64,000 bases of DNA, taken from NCBI RefSeq assembly GCF_016469335.1, contig NZ_CP059888.1:2356001-2420000 (forward strand), written 5' to 3'. A program made the translations under genes and the position numbers. Below, piece after piece: positions 1-12,093 of this stretch; position 1 is the first letter of the stretch, and each line of letters opens with the position of its first letter. The DNA comes from Flocculibacter collagenilyticus (lineage in GTDB: Bacteria > Pseudomonadota > Gammaproteobacteria > Enterobacterales > Alteromonadaceae). Under the pieces are notes generated by a model. The model saw only the letters and a program-made list of their open reading frames with translations, did not search any database and was not told where the DNA came from.

Positions 1-124
1 TATAGACGTTATTTTGGCAACCCCATCACTTGCCGCACAATGTAACGATGTAGGTATTGATTACGAATTACGCGGTATTGAAAAACCATCTGATCACGCC
101 CCAATTTGGGCAACATTTGGGTAA
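1..124 (+). CDS. xthA: Exodeoxyribonuclease III, C-terminal fragment
   Basis: The reading frame is open from base 2 to the stop at 122-124 and gives the last 40 residues of a protein; the start lies outside the window. The visible end contains a [20 protein letters not shown] segment, which matches the C-terminal active-site region of exonuclease III (the SDHAP motif carries the catalytic Asp-His). The enzyme is an AP endonuclease and 3'-5' exonuclease in base-excision repair. A GC-rich hairpin follows the stop. Confidence 0.9.
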   Translation, partial: IDVILATPSLAAQCNDVGIDYELRGIEKPSDHAPIWATFG

Positions 125-132
125 AAGCTATC

Positions 133-156
133 AGGGGGGCGTTTAGTTGTCCCCCT
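133..156 (+). terminator. Hairpin after xthA
   Basis: An AGGGGG arm (133-138) pairs with CCCCCT (151-156) around a 12-base loop, ending about 30 bases after the xthA stop. There is no run of T after it, so a rho-independent terminator is only a guess from position and stem strength. Confidence 0.35.
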
Positions 157-167
157 AAAATGCTGAT

Positions 168-897
168 TCAAGGCTTGTTGCTGGCAGAAACACTAACAAT
201 CTTCCAAGACCCATTCTGTTTTGACCAAACTTGGGCACCACCACCCGCGCTATTAACAATCCTTCCATCGTGCAACTTCATGGATTGAATATATTCATTG
301 ACTAGGGCGTGTTGACCTTTCGAGGTCATTTTTGCAGCAGTTTGTTTGTCATTTATACAAGACAGAGCAGGTAAAGTGTGGTTATTCCACACGCAACTGC
401 GATAACGCAGTATAAATGGCAAACAAGCGCTGCCTTTGGGTTCATCTAAACGTTTCTTGCTCTTTGTTGTGACGCGCTTACCTGGAATAACCAAGCGACA
501 CTTGTCACGCCGCGATCAAAAAACGTTTAGATTGAACAAAATTCGACCTAGAAAGGTCAACACGCCCTAATATGGCTGTATTTTGATCTATGACAGATAT
601 TTTCACATTAGTAAATTTGAGAAGCGTGACTTCCTTTATAGATGAGAAGCCATTATTGATTATTGGCGATAAGTCTTCGATAGAGTTCCAGTTTGTTCCA
701 TCACTGTTTAAGCCAACAAATTTGTGAGTATTGAAGTGTTCAAAGTAATGCGTTGCATCCAAGTCCTTAGATGCTTGAACAAGGCTTTGAAATGAAGCTA
801 GCACCTCTTTTTTGATTTCTGTGTTATCTGAATTGGCGTGGGTGAGAAGTGAAAATAAAAGAGCACACAAGCTAATTATAAATTTGAGTTTTAACAA
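168..897 (-). pseudogene. Exported DUF4440/NTF2-like protein, interrupted by a palindromic element
   Basis: Two pieces of one protein flank an inserted element at 303-569. The 5' piece (897 down to about 573) begins at a TTG at 895-897 preceded by an AAGGAAA ribosome site. It has a hydrophobic signal peptide (KLKFIISLCALLFSLLTHA) and the first two-thirds of an NTF2-like fold. The 3' piece (about 304 down to 168) supplies the last strands, with GGGAQVWSKQNGSWKIVSVS typical of DUF4440 ends. Removing 268 bases (one TA retained) joins the pieces in frame as ...NTAI-VNEYIQ..., giving about 153 residues. As it stands the first piece reads into the element and ends there. The function of the intact protein is not known; proteins of this fold are often small secreted ligand-binding or isomerase-like proteins. 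Confidence 0.8.
303..569. mobile_element. MITE-like palindromic element, copy 1 (267 bp)
   Basis: The ends are 25-base inverted repeats: TAGGGCGTGTTGACCTTTCG... at 303-327 and its complement at 545-569, with one mismatch. TA at each edge suggests a TA target duplication. Each end also folds on itself (GACCT-TTCG-AGGTC on the left, GACCT-AGAA-AGGTC on the right). Internal palindromes include GTGTGG/CCACAC near 378-394, CTGCG/CGCAG near 397-410, and a long imperfect pair around GTTCATCTAAACG (440-452) and CGTTTAGATTGAAC (524-537). It has no transposase gene and splits a DUF4440 gene. A second, shorter copy lies at 46120-46233. It is probably mobilised in trans by a transposase elsewhere. Confidence 0.8.
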
Positions 898-1036
898 ATA
901 AATTTCCTTTTCATGTGATATATAGCCGATAACTGCAGCAGACCTGTTGTTAATGACGTTGTGCAATGATGGCAGAGCCATTAAGAAATCAGTTAAAGTA
1001 ATTCCTTCCTATTGACGAGTAAGTCGTTCATATGTG

Positions 1037-1348
1037 CTATACGCTACCCTCTGCTTCCACGACTAAGATTCTTGCTGCACCTACTGGATGAGCGACATGT
1101 TCAGTTCCAACTGAAGCATAAAAAATATCACCTGTATTTAAAGTTGTAGATTGCTCGACCCCGTTTTCTTTATAAAACATTTTAACAACGCCATCTAGTA
1201 CAGCAAAAACCTCTTCGCCATCGTTAATGTGCCACTGGTATGGCTTATCAGTCCAATGCAAGCGAGTTGTAATTCCATTCATATTGGCGATGTTTTTAGC
1301 ACCCCATGCACGTGTTGCTGTAAACTCTTTACTTCTAATGATTTCCAT
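1037..1348 (-). CDS. Small cupin-domain protein
   Basis: This 103-residue protein is essentially one cupin barrel. It has a YQWHINDGEEVFAVLDGVVKM stretch (first cupin motif, with the His and Glu that usually bind metal) and GDIFYASVGTEHVAHPVG (second motif, G-D-x(6)-H type). There is no signal peptide, so it is cytosolic. Stand-alone cupins of this size have many roles (isomerases, dioxygenases, sugar binding) and the sequence does not show which. It is separate from the neighbouring genes, with about 110 bases before the DUF2919 gene's end. Confidence 0.8.
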   Translation of the reverse strand: MEIIRSKEFTATRAWGAKNIANMNGITTRLHWTDKPYQWHINDGEEVFAVLDGVVKMFYKENGVEQSTTLNTGDIFYASVGTEHVAHPVGAARILVVEAEGSV

Positions 1349-1458
1349 AATAAATCCAAATTAACTGCACCGCCTGAGCAGCTTATAACATCCCGTTAAA
1401 CGACAAGTAATAGCGGGTTAAAATAATGAAAAACGCACTCCGCCAGCTGTTAATTGTC

Positions 1459-1935
1459 TTAACTTGAACTGTCATCTTGCGGCCAGTCTTTGAAACTGTC
1501 TCTTACCTGCCTGCTACGAAGTAGGTATAACCAGCACCATAAGTTTGCTACTAAGAATATAGCAATATCAATTTGATAAGATAAATTTGATTGCCATGCT
1601 TTATATCCTAGTACGACCAAGTCGAGTGTTAAAGAGGTGATAAGTAACACCTTGCCACGACGCCAAATTGCCCCTAAAAACGCTGGACTGCTTTTTCGTC
1701 TTAAGACCATCACCACAAAAACAATCAAGGCAAAAAAACCACTGATAAGCGATAAAAAAAAGCTTTCTTGATTGGGATAAACCCAATCAATCACTTTTTG
1801 TTGCGTATTAAACTGGGTCAGTGACACTAACCACACCACATACGCTCTGAGTAATAAAATAAGTAGTAAATAAACGCCGACTGGTACTTTTAACGCGCCT
1901 TGGCTGTCAAAATCATCTGGTGTGTACAACTTCAT
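1459..1935 (-). CDS. DUF2919 (YfeZ-like) inner-membrane protein
   Basis: The 158-residue protein starts with a MKLYTPDDFDSQGALKVPVG segment, a conserved opening of the DUF2919/YfeZ family. Four hydrophobic stretches follow (about residues 20-40, 58-80, 93-110 and 122-140). The tail is acidic and serine-rich. The function of the family is unknown. It lies 31 bases after the DUF3392 gene, in the same direction, so the two may be co-transcribed downstream of ligA. Confidence 0.75.
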   Translation of the reverse strand: MKLYTPDDFDSQGALKVPVGVYLLLILLLRAYVVWLVSLTQFNTQQKVIDWVYPNQESFFLSLISGFFALIVFVVMVLRRKSSPAFLGAIWRRGKVLLITSLTLDLVVLGYKAWQSNLSYQIDIAIFLVANLWCWLYLLRSRQVRDSFKDWPQDDSSS

Positions 1936-1966
1936 TAGCCGTGCTCTTTTGGTTATTAGTTCGCTG

Positions 1967-2311
1967 TTAAAGGTGTTTCTTTCGTTCAGCTAGTATACCT
2001 ATAAAAATAAATACCAGTAAGATCACCACTGGCAACATGTGCTTTGGTATAAGGACTAGTTGGCTAGCCAATAATGGTGCTAAAAACACGGTCAACATGC
2101 CATAACCAAAAGCACATACCAATACAAATATCAGGGTACGCATAACAAAATGTAAATTACGAATGTGCTTTTTAATAATGCCGTTGATGGTATCACCGTA
2201 TATAACCAATAAGCTGGCTACTGCTGTTAACGCTATTTCTTGTATGTAGGGTGATAACCACTTGGCTATTTCAACCATTAATGCTGATAAGCTATTTAAT
2301 ACTTCATTCAT
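1967..2311 (-). CDS. DUF3392 inner-membrane protein
   Basis: The 114-residue protein has three predicted membrane segments (about 25-42, 56-80 and 88-108), with a short basic tail (AERKKHL). I recognise it as DUF3392, a small family found next to ligA in marine gammaproteobacteria; its role is unknown. The start is 8 bases downstream of the ligA stop, which supports co-transcription with ligA. Confidence 0.75.
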   Translation of the reverse strand: MNEVLNSLSALMVEIAKWLSPYIQEIALTAVASLLVIYGDTINGIIKKHIRNLHFVMRTLIFVLVCAFGYGMLTVFLAPLLASQLVLIPKHMLPVVILLVFIFIGILAERKKHL

Positions 2312-2319
2312 TGGTATGT

Positions 2320-4458
<2,139 letters not shown>

Positions 4459-5556
4459 TTAACCTGCAATGAGTTTTTTGCGTTCAAACTCTCTAATCTT
4501 TTCCACATAATGTCTAACAGTTTGCACGGTAAGTACACTTCTACTGTTATCTAACATTTGTGCGTTATAATCTTCAGCTAACTTTTTAGCCGCGTTATGC
4601 ATCATATTAAAATTTTGCAGGGCATCGCCCGCACAAGGCAATGTCATAAACAAACTTACACCTTGGGTGCTTACTTGTTCCATCGTATCTATGTCAAATG
4701 TACCTGGGTTGTACATATTTGCTAGGCTAAATAGTACTGGACCGTTACCGCTATTATCTTGATGGCGATGGAATAAGCCCATATCTGAGTATTTAAAACC
4801 TAATGTCAGTAACGTGGGCAATAATGAAGCACCTGGCATCATCTTGTCTTGTGTTACCACATGAATGATTAACACTTCTTCCGCTTGGAGCTCTTCTTCA
4901 ACTTCTTCATTGCTGTTTGGGCTACTCTCATCATGCGAGAAAGACTGCTCTTGCGTGCTAACTGGCTCAGTAATAGCTTGCTCAGTGAACGCAGGGGCTG
5001 TCTCTACCTTGCTATCTTCAAACGCATCGGCATTATTGTTAGTTATTATAGTATGAGCTGTATTATGAGAAGCATCTTGTGACGTGTCTTGATGCATGTG
5101 CTGCGAAGAGTAATAAGGCTCGTTTTCAGAAACCGGCGCATCAACTTGCTCAACACTTAAGCTTGGTTCAATAAACTGCTCGCGCGGCTCTACATTTAAT
5201 TCAAAACTTGCTGAATTAGCTATGTTAGGCTCAACGGCTTGGTGATTAAAGTTAGGCTCTTGACGAGAGTGCTCACCTGTATGGATTGTTGGTGTTTCGC
5301 TTGCCGGCATTTCAGGCGCTCTAGTCGCCTTACTCACCACTTTAACTTTGCCTACACCGTATTGGTCAAACCCTTCAGCGTTTGCATCATTGCTCTGCTT
5401 TTCGTCACCCGATTCATAAGCATTTATTGTTGAATTATCTAATTTTGAGGCTTTATTGTTCTTTCTTACCGTCCATAGTCCATGAACTAAGAGTCCGCCA
5501 ATTGCTAAAGCACCAATAATAATAAGTACTAGTCTTAATTCTTCAGCCATATTCAT
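4459..5556 (-). CDS. zipA: Cell-division protein ZipA
   Basis: ZipA tethers FtsZ filaments to the inner membrane at the septum. The 365-residue protein has an N-terminal membrane anchor (about residues 6-27, LVLIIIGALAIGGLLVHGLW) and a basic patch. A long, low-complexity acidic/Gln-rich linker (about 40-225) leads to the globular FtsZ-binding domain (VLIIHVVTQDKMMPGASLLP ... to the end). The domain order is the standard one. It lies between smc and ligA in the same direction, a common arrangement in gammaproteobacteria. Confidence 0.95.
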   Translation of the reverse strand: MNMAEELRLVLIIIGALAIGGLLVHGLWTVRKNNKASKLDNSTINAYESGDEKQSNDANAEGFDQYGVGKVKVVSKATRAPEMPASETPTIHTGEHSRQEPNFNHQAVEPNIANSASFELNVEPREQFIEPSLSVEQVDAPVSENEPYYSSQHMHQDTSQDASHNTAHTIITNNNADAFEDSKVETAPAFTEQAITEPVSTQEQSFSHDESSPNSNEEVEEELQAEEVLIIHVVTQDKMMPGASLLPTLLTLGFKYSDMGLFHRHQDNSGNGPVLFSLANMYNPGTFDIDTMEQVSTQGVSLFMTLPCAGDALQNFNMMHNAAKKLAEDYNAQMLDNSRSVLTVQTVRHYVEKIREFERKKLIAG

Positions 5557-5742
5557 GTTTAATACCTTTTTTCTAAGTGCCTTCTTGCACTTACTTATTC
5601 TTGTTATATGTGGGGTCTGAAGACCTTCATTAAAAGACCTTTTGCCTTTTAAGTATTCTAAAACGGTTATCTTTTCAGCTCATACACGCTGTATAACATA
5701 GAGCATGTAAACCGCTCAATATTAACGACCAAATTATGAAAT

Positions 5743-8700
5743 TCAAGATGCATCTGCCATTTTTACGGCTTCATCAACATCTACCGCTACCATTCGAGAC
5801 ACGCCAGGCTCGTGCATTGTAACACCAGTTAAGTGTGATGCCATTTCCATCGCCACTTTATTATGGCTAATGTATATAAATTGCACTGTATCTGACATTT
5901 CTTTAACCAATTTACAAAAGCGCCCAACATTCGCATCATCTAACGGTGCATCAACTTCATCCAGCATACAAAATGGCGCAGGATTTAATTTAAAAATTGA
6001 AAAAACTAAAGACAACGCTGTTAATGCTTTTTCACCGCCCGATAGTAAATGAATGGTAGAGTTTTTCTTGCCGGGTGGCCTAGCCATAATTGTCACCCCA
6101 GTCTCTAACAAGTCATTATCCGTTAATGCTAAATAAGCTGCCCCGCCACCAAATACTTTTGGGAATAGCGCTTGTAATCCGTCATTAATTTCGTCGAACG
6201 TAGCTTTAAATTTACTGCGAGACTCTTTATCTATCTTTCTTATTGCGCTTTCTAATATTTCCAACGCAGAGGTTAAGTCGTCATTTTGTGCGTCTAAATA
6301 TGCTTTTCTTTCAGCTTGTACGTCGTACTCTTCTATTGCCGCTAAATTTATTGCACCTAAACGACTAATTGACGCAAAGGTTTTGTCTAGCTTTTGTTGC
6401 CATATCTCTTCATTGGCAGAGGCGTCCATTGCATCAGTAATGTCTTTCACACGTAGTTGCATTTCATCTATTTGCTCAAGTATGTTACTCGCCCGCACTA
6501 ATTCGCCTTCACGCTTTAACTTTGTTTCTTCTTGCTTATCTCGCATAGCTTGAACTTGCGTTAATGTATTATGTTGCGCTTTTTCTAAATGCGACACTTC
6601 ATGTGCTAATGACTCACTTTTAATCGCATAAGACTTTACGTCTTCTTCCGCTTGTAAATGCTTTGAAAGCGTTTCTTGCTGCTCTGCCAATAGGGCATCA
6701 ATTGGCGGCTCACTTTCGTTAAGTTGTTCATTAATCAGTGTATATCTTTCGTTAAGACTCGCTAATTGCGTTTTAGTTCGATTAATTGCTAACTCGTTTG
6801 CACTTAGCTGCGAGCGATAGTCTTGCATTGAAAGTTTTAATTGAGTAACAGCAGCTTGTTCTGTGTGTAGTTGAGCATTTATCAACTGAAGTTGCTGCGA
6901 ATATTTTTCTTTATTCAACACAATATCTTCATGCCCTTGCTCTGCTGTTAATAGCTGTTGCTTTAAGCCATCGTTCTGCTCTTCTAGCTCTGGAAGGCTA
7001 TGCGCGAGTGTATCTAATTCAGCATTCTTTTCTTGTATTGTGCGGCCTAATTTTTCATGGGTATTTGTTAATTTTAACGAGTGCTGCTTTAGCATGTTTA
7101 CTTCTGTCGTTAAACCCGCATAACTCGTCTGTGCCTGCTGCAACTTGTTAGTACTATCTTCTAACTTATCTGCCAAAATGCAATTTTGCTGGCTGAACGT
7201 GCTAAGTTGTTGATCAATTTTTTCTAGTGACGTTTGCTTTGTTTTAATCGACTCTTTTAATTGGTTTATTGTTTCCTGGCGTTTAAAAAAGCCTAATTGG
7301 TTATCTTTGGTTACCGACTTAACCCAGTTATCACCTCCCATTATCCCTTCTGGTGTGATCCAACTAGAAAATTCCGGTGAGAGCAAAGTCGCTCGCTCAC
7401 TTGCCGATTGATCAACAATTTGTATGTAATTAAAGAAATTAGGGTAGCAACCGTCAACAATAACTGAGGCTAAGCTTTTATTATTTAGATTAGCTTGTGC
7501 GTTGTTCTGCCACACCAATAAATAAGAGTCGTCAGGCATTTCGTTAAGTAACAGCTCACTTGAATCTACGAAAATGACTTGTTGTTGTGTTGCGCCCCCC
7601 ATTAGCGCAACTTCAACGGCGGTTTGCCACCCATCTTTAACTGTTATCTGCTCAAGCAAATAAGATGTAGAAAGGTTTTGTTTGTTTAACCAATTAGATA
7701 ACTCATTATTCGAGTTTTCAATAAACTGCTGCTGAAATGCTTCAAGCAACTTTAATTCAGCTTGAATATCTAACAATCCCTTTTCCTGCTGGCGTTGCTC
7801 TTTATCGCATAATTGCTGCTGTTCTTGTAATTCCGTATATTGCTGCGCTAACTCTGCTTTCAGACGAGTATATGCTTCAATATCATCATGTACTTTTTCT
7901 TGCGCTTCTAGCTTTTGCGCGATGACTAATGAGTCAGCCTCAACATCCAAACTGGCTTGCTCTGCAAGTAGCTCTGCTAAACGCTCTTTTACTTGGTTAA
8001 TTTGATTTCGTTTAGTTTGGATAGCAGAGTTATGCTGAGTTAATTGCTGCTTGAGCTTCGAGGTATTATGAAGCACATGCTCCCATTGATGTTGATTGTG
8101 ATCGTAATGCGCTTGAGTTTGTTCCAACTGTTCACGAAGTTGCGCTAATCTGGCTTCATGTAAGGCCAACTCTGGCTCAGCAGTACTGAGCAGGGCTTCA
8201 AGCTCCTCATGGCGCGCTTGCTCAGTAAGCTGGAAGTCGGTTAGTTGCACTAACGACTCTTTAAGCTGAATTGCTTCTTGATTAAGTGAACGCTTCTTAT
8301 GTTTTGTATGTTCAATACTTTGTTCAATACGTGTTAAGTCTGCACCAACTTGATAATAGTATTGCTGCACTTCACCATGCTTGGTTTTAACTTCTTCAAT
8401 CTGCGCTTTAATTGATAAGACTGTTTTTTCACTAGCGCGTTGGTCGGCAATACATTTCTCTATACTTGCATCACTTTCTTTTAATTGTTGCTCAAGCAAC
8501 ATCACTTGTTGGTTGTAACGCTGCCACTTTAGTGCGAGTAGTTCAGACTTATATTTACGCTCTGTCGCTTTTAATTCTTTGTAGCGCTTTGCTGAAGCAG
8601 CTTGGCGTTTAAGCTTATCTAGCTGAGTAGAGAGCTCTTCTCTAACATCTTCAAGGCGTTCGAGGTTATCACGAGTATGTCGTATTCTATTTTCGGTTTC

Positions 8701-9234
8701 TCTGCGTCGTTCTTTATATTTAGAAATACCCGCAGCTTCTTCAATAAATACACGTAAATCTTGTGGCTTAGACTCTATCAAGCGAGAAATCATTCCTTGC
8801 TCGATTATCGCGTAGCTGCGCGGCCCTAATCCTGTGCCTAAGAAGATATCGGTAATGTCTCGCCGTCTACATTTAGTGCCATTTAAAAAGTAGGTGGATT
8901 TTGACTCACTGGTGACCTGTCGTTTAATCGCAATTTCATTACGATTTGCTAAACTACCTTCCAGTTTTCCTAAGGTGTTAGTAAACAACAATTCTACACT
9001 GGCTTGTGATACTGGCTTACGCTGCGTAGACCCATTAAAAATAACATCTGTCATAGCATCGCCACGTAAATTTTTTGCCGAGCTTTCACCCAATACCCAA
9101 CGTACTGCATCAATGATATTGGACTTTCCACAGCCATTTGGACCGACAATTGCAGTCATTTGATCTGGAAAAGGAATAGCTGTTGGATCAACAAAAGACT
9201 TAAAACCAGCAAGTTTTATCTGCTTTAGACGCAT
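5743..9234 (-). CDS. smc: Chromosome segregation ATPase SMC
   Basis: SMC forms the core of a condensin that organises the chromosome. At 1163 residues it has the family's normal length. The Walker A motif GPNGCGKSN lies at about 31-39 with the FKSF segment just before it. Two long Gln/Glu-rich coiled coils flank a hinge near residues 510-640. The ABC signature LLSGGEKALTALSL and the Walker B FCMLDEVDAPLDD are near the C-terminus. No scpA/scpB partners lie beside it. Many Alteromonadales have MukB-independent SMC, which fits here. Confidence 0.96.
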   Translation of the reverse strand: MRLKQIKLAGFKSFVDPTAIPFPDQMTAIVGPNGCGKSNIIDAVRWVLGESSAKNLRGDAMTDVIFNGSTQRKPVSQASVELLFTNTLGKLEGSLANRNEIAIKRQVTSESKSTYFLNGTKCRRRDITDIFLGTGLGPRSYAIIEQGMISRLIESKPQDLRVFIEEAAGISKYKERRRETENRIRHTRDNLERLEDVREELSTQLDKLKRQAASAKRYKELKATERKYKSELLALKWQRYNQQVMLLEQQLKESDASIEKCIADQRASEKTVLSIKAQIEEVKTKHGEVQQYYYQVGADLTRIEQSIEHTKHKKRSLNQEAIQLKESLVQLTDFQLTEQARHEELEALLSTAEPELALHEARLAQLREQLEQTQAHYDHNQHQWEHVLHNTSKLKQQLTQHNSAIQTKRNQINQVKERLAELLAEQASLDVEADSLVIAQKLEAQEKVHDDIEAYTRLKAELAQQYTELQEQQQLCDKEQRQQEKGLLDIQAELKLLEAFQQQFIENSNNELSNWLNKQNLSTSYLLEQITVKDGWQTAVEVALMGGATQQQVIFVDSSELLLNEMPDDSYLLVWQNNAQANLNNKSLASVIVDGCYPNFFNYIQIVDQSASERATLLSPEFSSWITPEGIMGGDNWVKSVTKDNQLGFFKRQETINQLKESIKTKQTSLEKIDQQLSTFSQQNCILADKLEDSTNKLQQAQTSYAGLTTEVNMLKQHSLKLTNTHEKLGRTIQEKNAELDTLAHSLPELEEQNDGLKQQLLTAEQGHEDIVLNKEKYSQQLQLINAQLHTEQAAVTQLKLSMQDYRSQLSANELAINRTKTQLASLNERYTLINEQLNESEPPIDALLAEQQETLSKHLQAEEDVKSYAIKSESLAHEVSHLEKAQHNTLTQVQAMRDKQEETKLKREGELVRASNILEQIDEMQLRVKDITDAMDASANEEIWQQKLDKTFASISRLGAINLAAIEEYDVQAERKAYLDAQNDDLTSALEILESAIRKIDKESRSKFKATFDEINDGLQALFPKVFGGGAAYLALTDNDLLETGVTIMARPPGKKNSTIHLLSGGEKALTALSLVFSIFKLNPAPFCMLDEVDAPLDDANVGRFCKLVKEMSDTVQFIYISHNKVAMEMASHLTGVTMHEPGVSRMVAVDVDEAVKMADAS

Positions 9235-9454
9235 TTACCCCATTTATCCTACCAATTACCAGCTTAAATCACTCTTAAAAGCTTTACTGCCATAATGTTG
9301 TACTGTAACAGATATCAACATTGATGCCATATCATTATGAATAGTGGCCGCATATTCGTTGTCATCTGGCTATGAATTCAGCGCCAAAAGTAATGGCTAT
9401 ACAAAGTGTTCTTATAGTATTTATAATGCCTAACTTCGCAGTAACAAAAATGGA

Positions 9455-10555
9455 ATGAAAATGTTTAGAGAACAATCACCTGTATTAAGGGCATTACTTA
9501 TTTGTGCCTGCCTCATTATTATACTTGCTGGGATTAAAGCAGCCAGCGCTATCATCGTTCCGTTTTTATTATCTGTCTTTATTGCCATTATTTGTAATCC
9601 ATTAGTGTCTTGGCTAATGCGGCTTAAACTTCCAAAATCCTTAGCCGTTTTTACTGTAATCTTGTTAGCACTCACTATCGGTTTATCCATTGCAGGCTTG
9701 GTTGGGCAATCATTTAATGACTTTTCTCTGCAAATGCCGACTTATAAAACCAAGTTAAGTGAAGAATTAACATGGATAGTTAACAAACTGGCAGAGTTTA
9801 ATATTTTTATTAATAAAGAGCAGTTATTGTCGCTATTTGATCCAAGCATTGCCATGTCTATGGTCGCTAAAATGCTAAGCGGTTTGGGCGGAGTTATGGC
9901 TAATCTTTTTTTAATTATCCTAACCGTTATTTTTATGCTGTTTGAAGCAAGCTCAATTCCTAAAAAAATTCATGTTGCGTTAGACGACCCAACCATGAAG
10001 CTTCAACACATCGATCGTTTCCTACATTCAGTCAACCGTTACTTAGCAATTAAAACCGTCATCAGCCTAATTACTGGCGTCATTGTCACTATTATGCTGT
10101 GGGCATTCGGCGTGGATTACTTTTTATTATGGGGGGTGGTCGCCTTCCTAATGAACTACATACCTAATATTGGCTCTATCTTTGCGGCAGTGCCAGCTGT
10201 ATTAACTGCACTGGTTGTATTGGGTCCTGCACAAGCAGGCTTTATTGGTTTGGGTTATATCTTAATTAATACGTTAATGGGTAACGTGATTGAGCCTCGA
10301 TATATGGGACGTGGTGTTGGCCTCTCTACACTTGTCGTCTTTTTATCATTAATCTTTTGGGGCTGGTTACTTGGCACTGTAGGTATGCTGTTAAGTGTGC
10401 CGCTAACGATGATAGTAAAAATTGCACTTGAAGCCAGTGATGAAGGAAATTGGCTAGCAACGCTGTTAGATTCTGAAGAAAAACATGAAAGTAACTCAGC
10501 AGAAGCGCAAGAAGTTGACACTACTAAAGACGCTAAACAAGAAGCGATATCTTAA
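9455..10555 (+). CDS. AI-2E family (PerM/TqsA-like) inner-membrane transporter
   Basis: The 366-residue protein has about eight membrane segments. It carries the family's conserved C-terminal region (FLMNYIPNIGSIFAAVPAV, then GNVIEPRYMGRGVGLSTLVV). Members export autoinducer-2 or, in other cases, sodium/protons, so the substrate cannot be told from sequence. The last 35 residues are acidic and hydrophilic. A second ATG two codons on (9461) is an equally possible start. The gene is divergent from smc and followed by a hairpin terminator. Confidence 0.9.
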   Translation: MKMFREQSPVLRALLICACLIIILAGIKAASAIIVPFLLSVFIAIICNPLVSWLMRLKLPKSLAVFTVILLALTIGLSIAGLVGQSFNDFSLQMPTYKTKLSEELTWIVNKLAEFNIFINKEQLLSLFDPSIAMSMVAKMLSGLGGVMANLFLIILTVIFMLFEASSIPKKIHVALDDPTMKLQHIDRFLHSVNRYLAIKTVISLITGVIVTIMLWAFGVDYFLLWGVVAFLMNYIPNIGSIFAAVPAVLTALVVLGPAQAGFIGLGYILINTLMGNVIEPRYMGRGVGLSTLVVFLSLIFWGWLLGTVGMLLSVPLTMIVKIALEASDEGNWLATLLDSEEKHESNSAEAQEVDTTKDAKQEAIS

Positions 10556-10575
10556 AACACAGGTAGTACACTATG

Positions 10576-10610
10576 TTGGAGCTAAGGATTTATGCTTTAG
10601 CTCCAATTTT
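10576..10610 (+). terminator. Intrinsic terminator of the AI-2E family gene
   Basis: TTGGAGCTAA pairs perfectly with TTAGCTCCAA around an 11-base loop, followed by a short T-rich run. It lies about 20 bases after the stop codon of the transporter gene. Confidence 0.7.
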
Positions 10611-10758
10611 CTGCGTCTGAGCATGCTTTGAAAATTAATAAGCTTGAATTGATAATGAGATTAATGGGCGACTATATTTGAATTGAATTACTGTTTTTTG
10701 AATTGAGCTACTGAGCGAGCTACTGAATGAGTATAAAGATGTGAAATAAGTATAAAAA

Positions 10759-10848
10759 TGGCGGAGAGAGAGGGATTCGAACCCTCGTTAGGGATTAACC
10801 TAAACACACTTTCCAGGCGTGCGCCTTCAGCCACTCAGCCATCTCTCC
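10759..10848 (-). tRNA. tRNA-Ser (anticodon GGA)
   Basis: The minus strand folds as a class II tRNA. The acceptor stem is GGAGAGA/TCTCTCC, the D-arm contains GGCTGAGTGGCTGAAGG, and the anticodon loop CTGGAAA gives GGA. There is a long variable arm (TTAGGTTAATCCCTAA), a T-arm with GGTTCGAATCC, and an encoded CCA end. Anticodon GGA reads UCC/UCU serine codons. Confidence 0.97.
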
Positions 10849-11037
10849 GCATTATTCAATTAGCTGTGTCGCTAACTGAGCCGCTATTAACATTAACAGC
10901 GGCAGGTATAGTAGGTAATTAATTATTGGGTTTCAAGTTTTTTATGCGTAACCCAGCTTAGTTGCTTAATATTTACTCCTTAACATGCCTTTTCACTCAC
11001 TTTCATATAAAAGCGCTAAAAAGAACAGGTAGTAATA

Positions 11038-12093
11038 TTATGCGTTACCTTTTACGGTTACCTTGTTCTCTGCTGCAAAGTTAAGCATTCTGTGTAACGG
11101 AATGAGTGCTTTTTCTCTTAAATCCGCATCTACAAAAATTTCATGACCTTCAGCATCAAGTAATGACTTTTCAATTGCTTGTAAGCCGTTCATAGCCATC
11201 CAAGGACAATGCGCACAACTTCTACACGTTGCACCATTACCGCCTGTTGGGGCTTCAATAAACGTCTTATTTGGTTGCTTTTGCTGCATCTTATAAAAAA
11301 TGCCTTTATCAGTTGCAACAATAAACTTACTGTTAGGCATTGTTTCACTGGCTTTGATCAGCTGACTGGTTGAGCCAACCGCATCTGCAAGATCTACCAC
11401 TGAAGCAGGTGACTCTGGGTGTACTAACACAGCTGCATCAGGATGTTGTTGCTTTAATTCTACGAGTGCTTTTGCTTTAAACTCATCATGCACAATACAA
11501 GCGCCTTGCCACATTAGCATTTCAGCACCCGTTTGTTTTGAAATATAAGCACCTAGGTGGCGATCTGGTCCCCAGATAATTTTCTTATCTTCAGAGTCTA
11601 AGTGTTCAACAATTTCTAGTGCCACACTCGACGTGACAACCCAGTCAGCTCGTGCTTTTACCGCAGCTGACGTGTTAGCGTATACAACAACGGTATGATC
11701 AGGGTGTTGATCACAAAAATCTGAGAACTCGTCCGCAGGGCAGCCTAAATCCAATGAGCATGTAGCTTCTAAATCTGGCATAAGCACTGTTTTTTCGGGT
11801 GTTAAAATTTTTGCGGTTTCCCCCATAAATTTTACACCAGCAACAATTAATGTTTTCGCCTTATGGTTATTGCCAAAACGTGCCATTTCTAATGAGTCGG
11901 CAACACAACCACCTGTTTCTTCAGCAAGTGCTTGAATTTCTGGATCCGTATAATAATGGGCAACTAATACCGCATCACGCTCAATCAATAACTTTTTAAT
12001 ACGTGACTTATACGCTACCTTTTCTTCTACAGACAAAGGCATTGGTTTTTTAGGAAAAACGAAGTCTGTTGAAACTGTTTGAAGCTGACTCAT
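11038..12093 (-). CDS. nadA: Quinolinate synthase NadA
   Basis: NadA condenses iminoaspartate with dihydroxyacetone phosphate to make quinolinate in NAD biosynthesis, using a [4Fe-4S] cluster. At 351 residues it is the E. coli-type length. The three cluster cysteines expected from the family are present at about C112 (TCSLDLGCP), C199 ([10 protein letters not shown]) and C296 ([10 protein letters not shown]). The substrate motifs [13 protein letters not shown] and HPESP are intact. It is transcribed alone on the minus strand, downstream of the tRNA-Lys cluster. Confidence 0.96.
   Translation of the reverse strand: MSQLQTVSTDFVFPKKPMPLSVEEKVAYKSRIKKLLIERDAVLVAHYYTDPEIQALAEETGGCVADSLEMARFGNNHKAKTLIVAGVKFMGETAKILTPEKTVLMPDLEATCSLDLGCPADEFSDFCDQHPDHTVVVYANTSAAVKARADWVVTSSVALEIVEHLDSEDKKIIWGPDRHLGAYISKQTGAEMLMWQGACIVHDEFKAKALVELKQQHPDAAVLVHPESPASVVDLADAVGSTSQLIKASETMPNSKFIVATDKGIFYKMQQKQPNKTFIEAPTGGNGATCRSCAHCPWMAMNGLQAIEKSLLDAEGHEIFVDADLREKALIPLHRMLNFAAENKVTVKGNA

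Noticed and set aside
168-494. A separate 108-residue protein on the minus strand
   Set aside because: Its first half is encoded by the palindromic insert and its second half is the displaced C-terminus of the DUF4440 protein, so it is a product of the insertion and not a gene.
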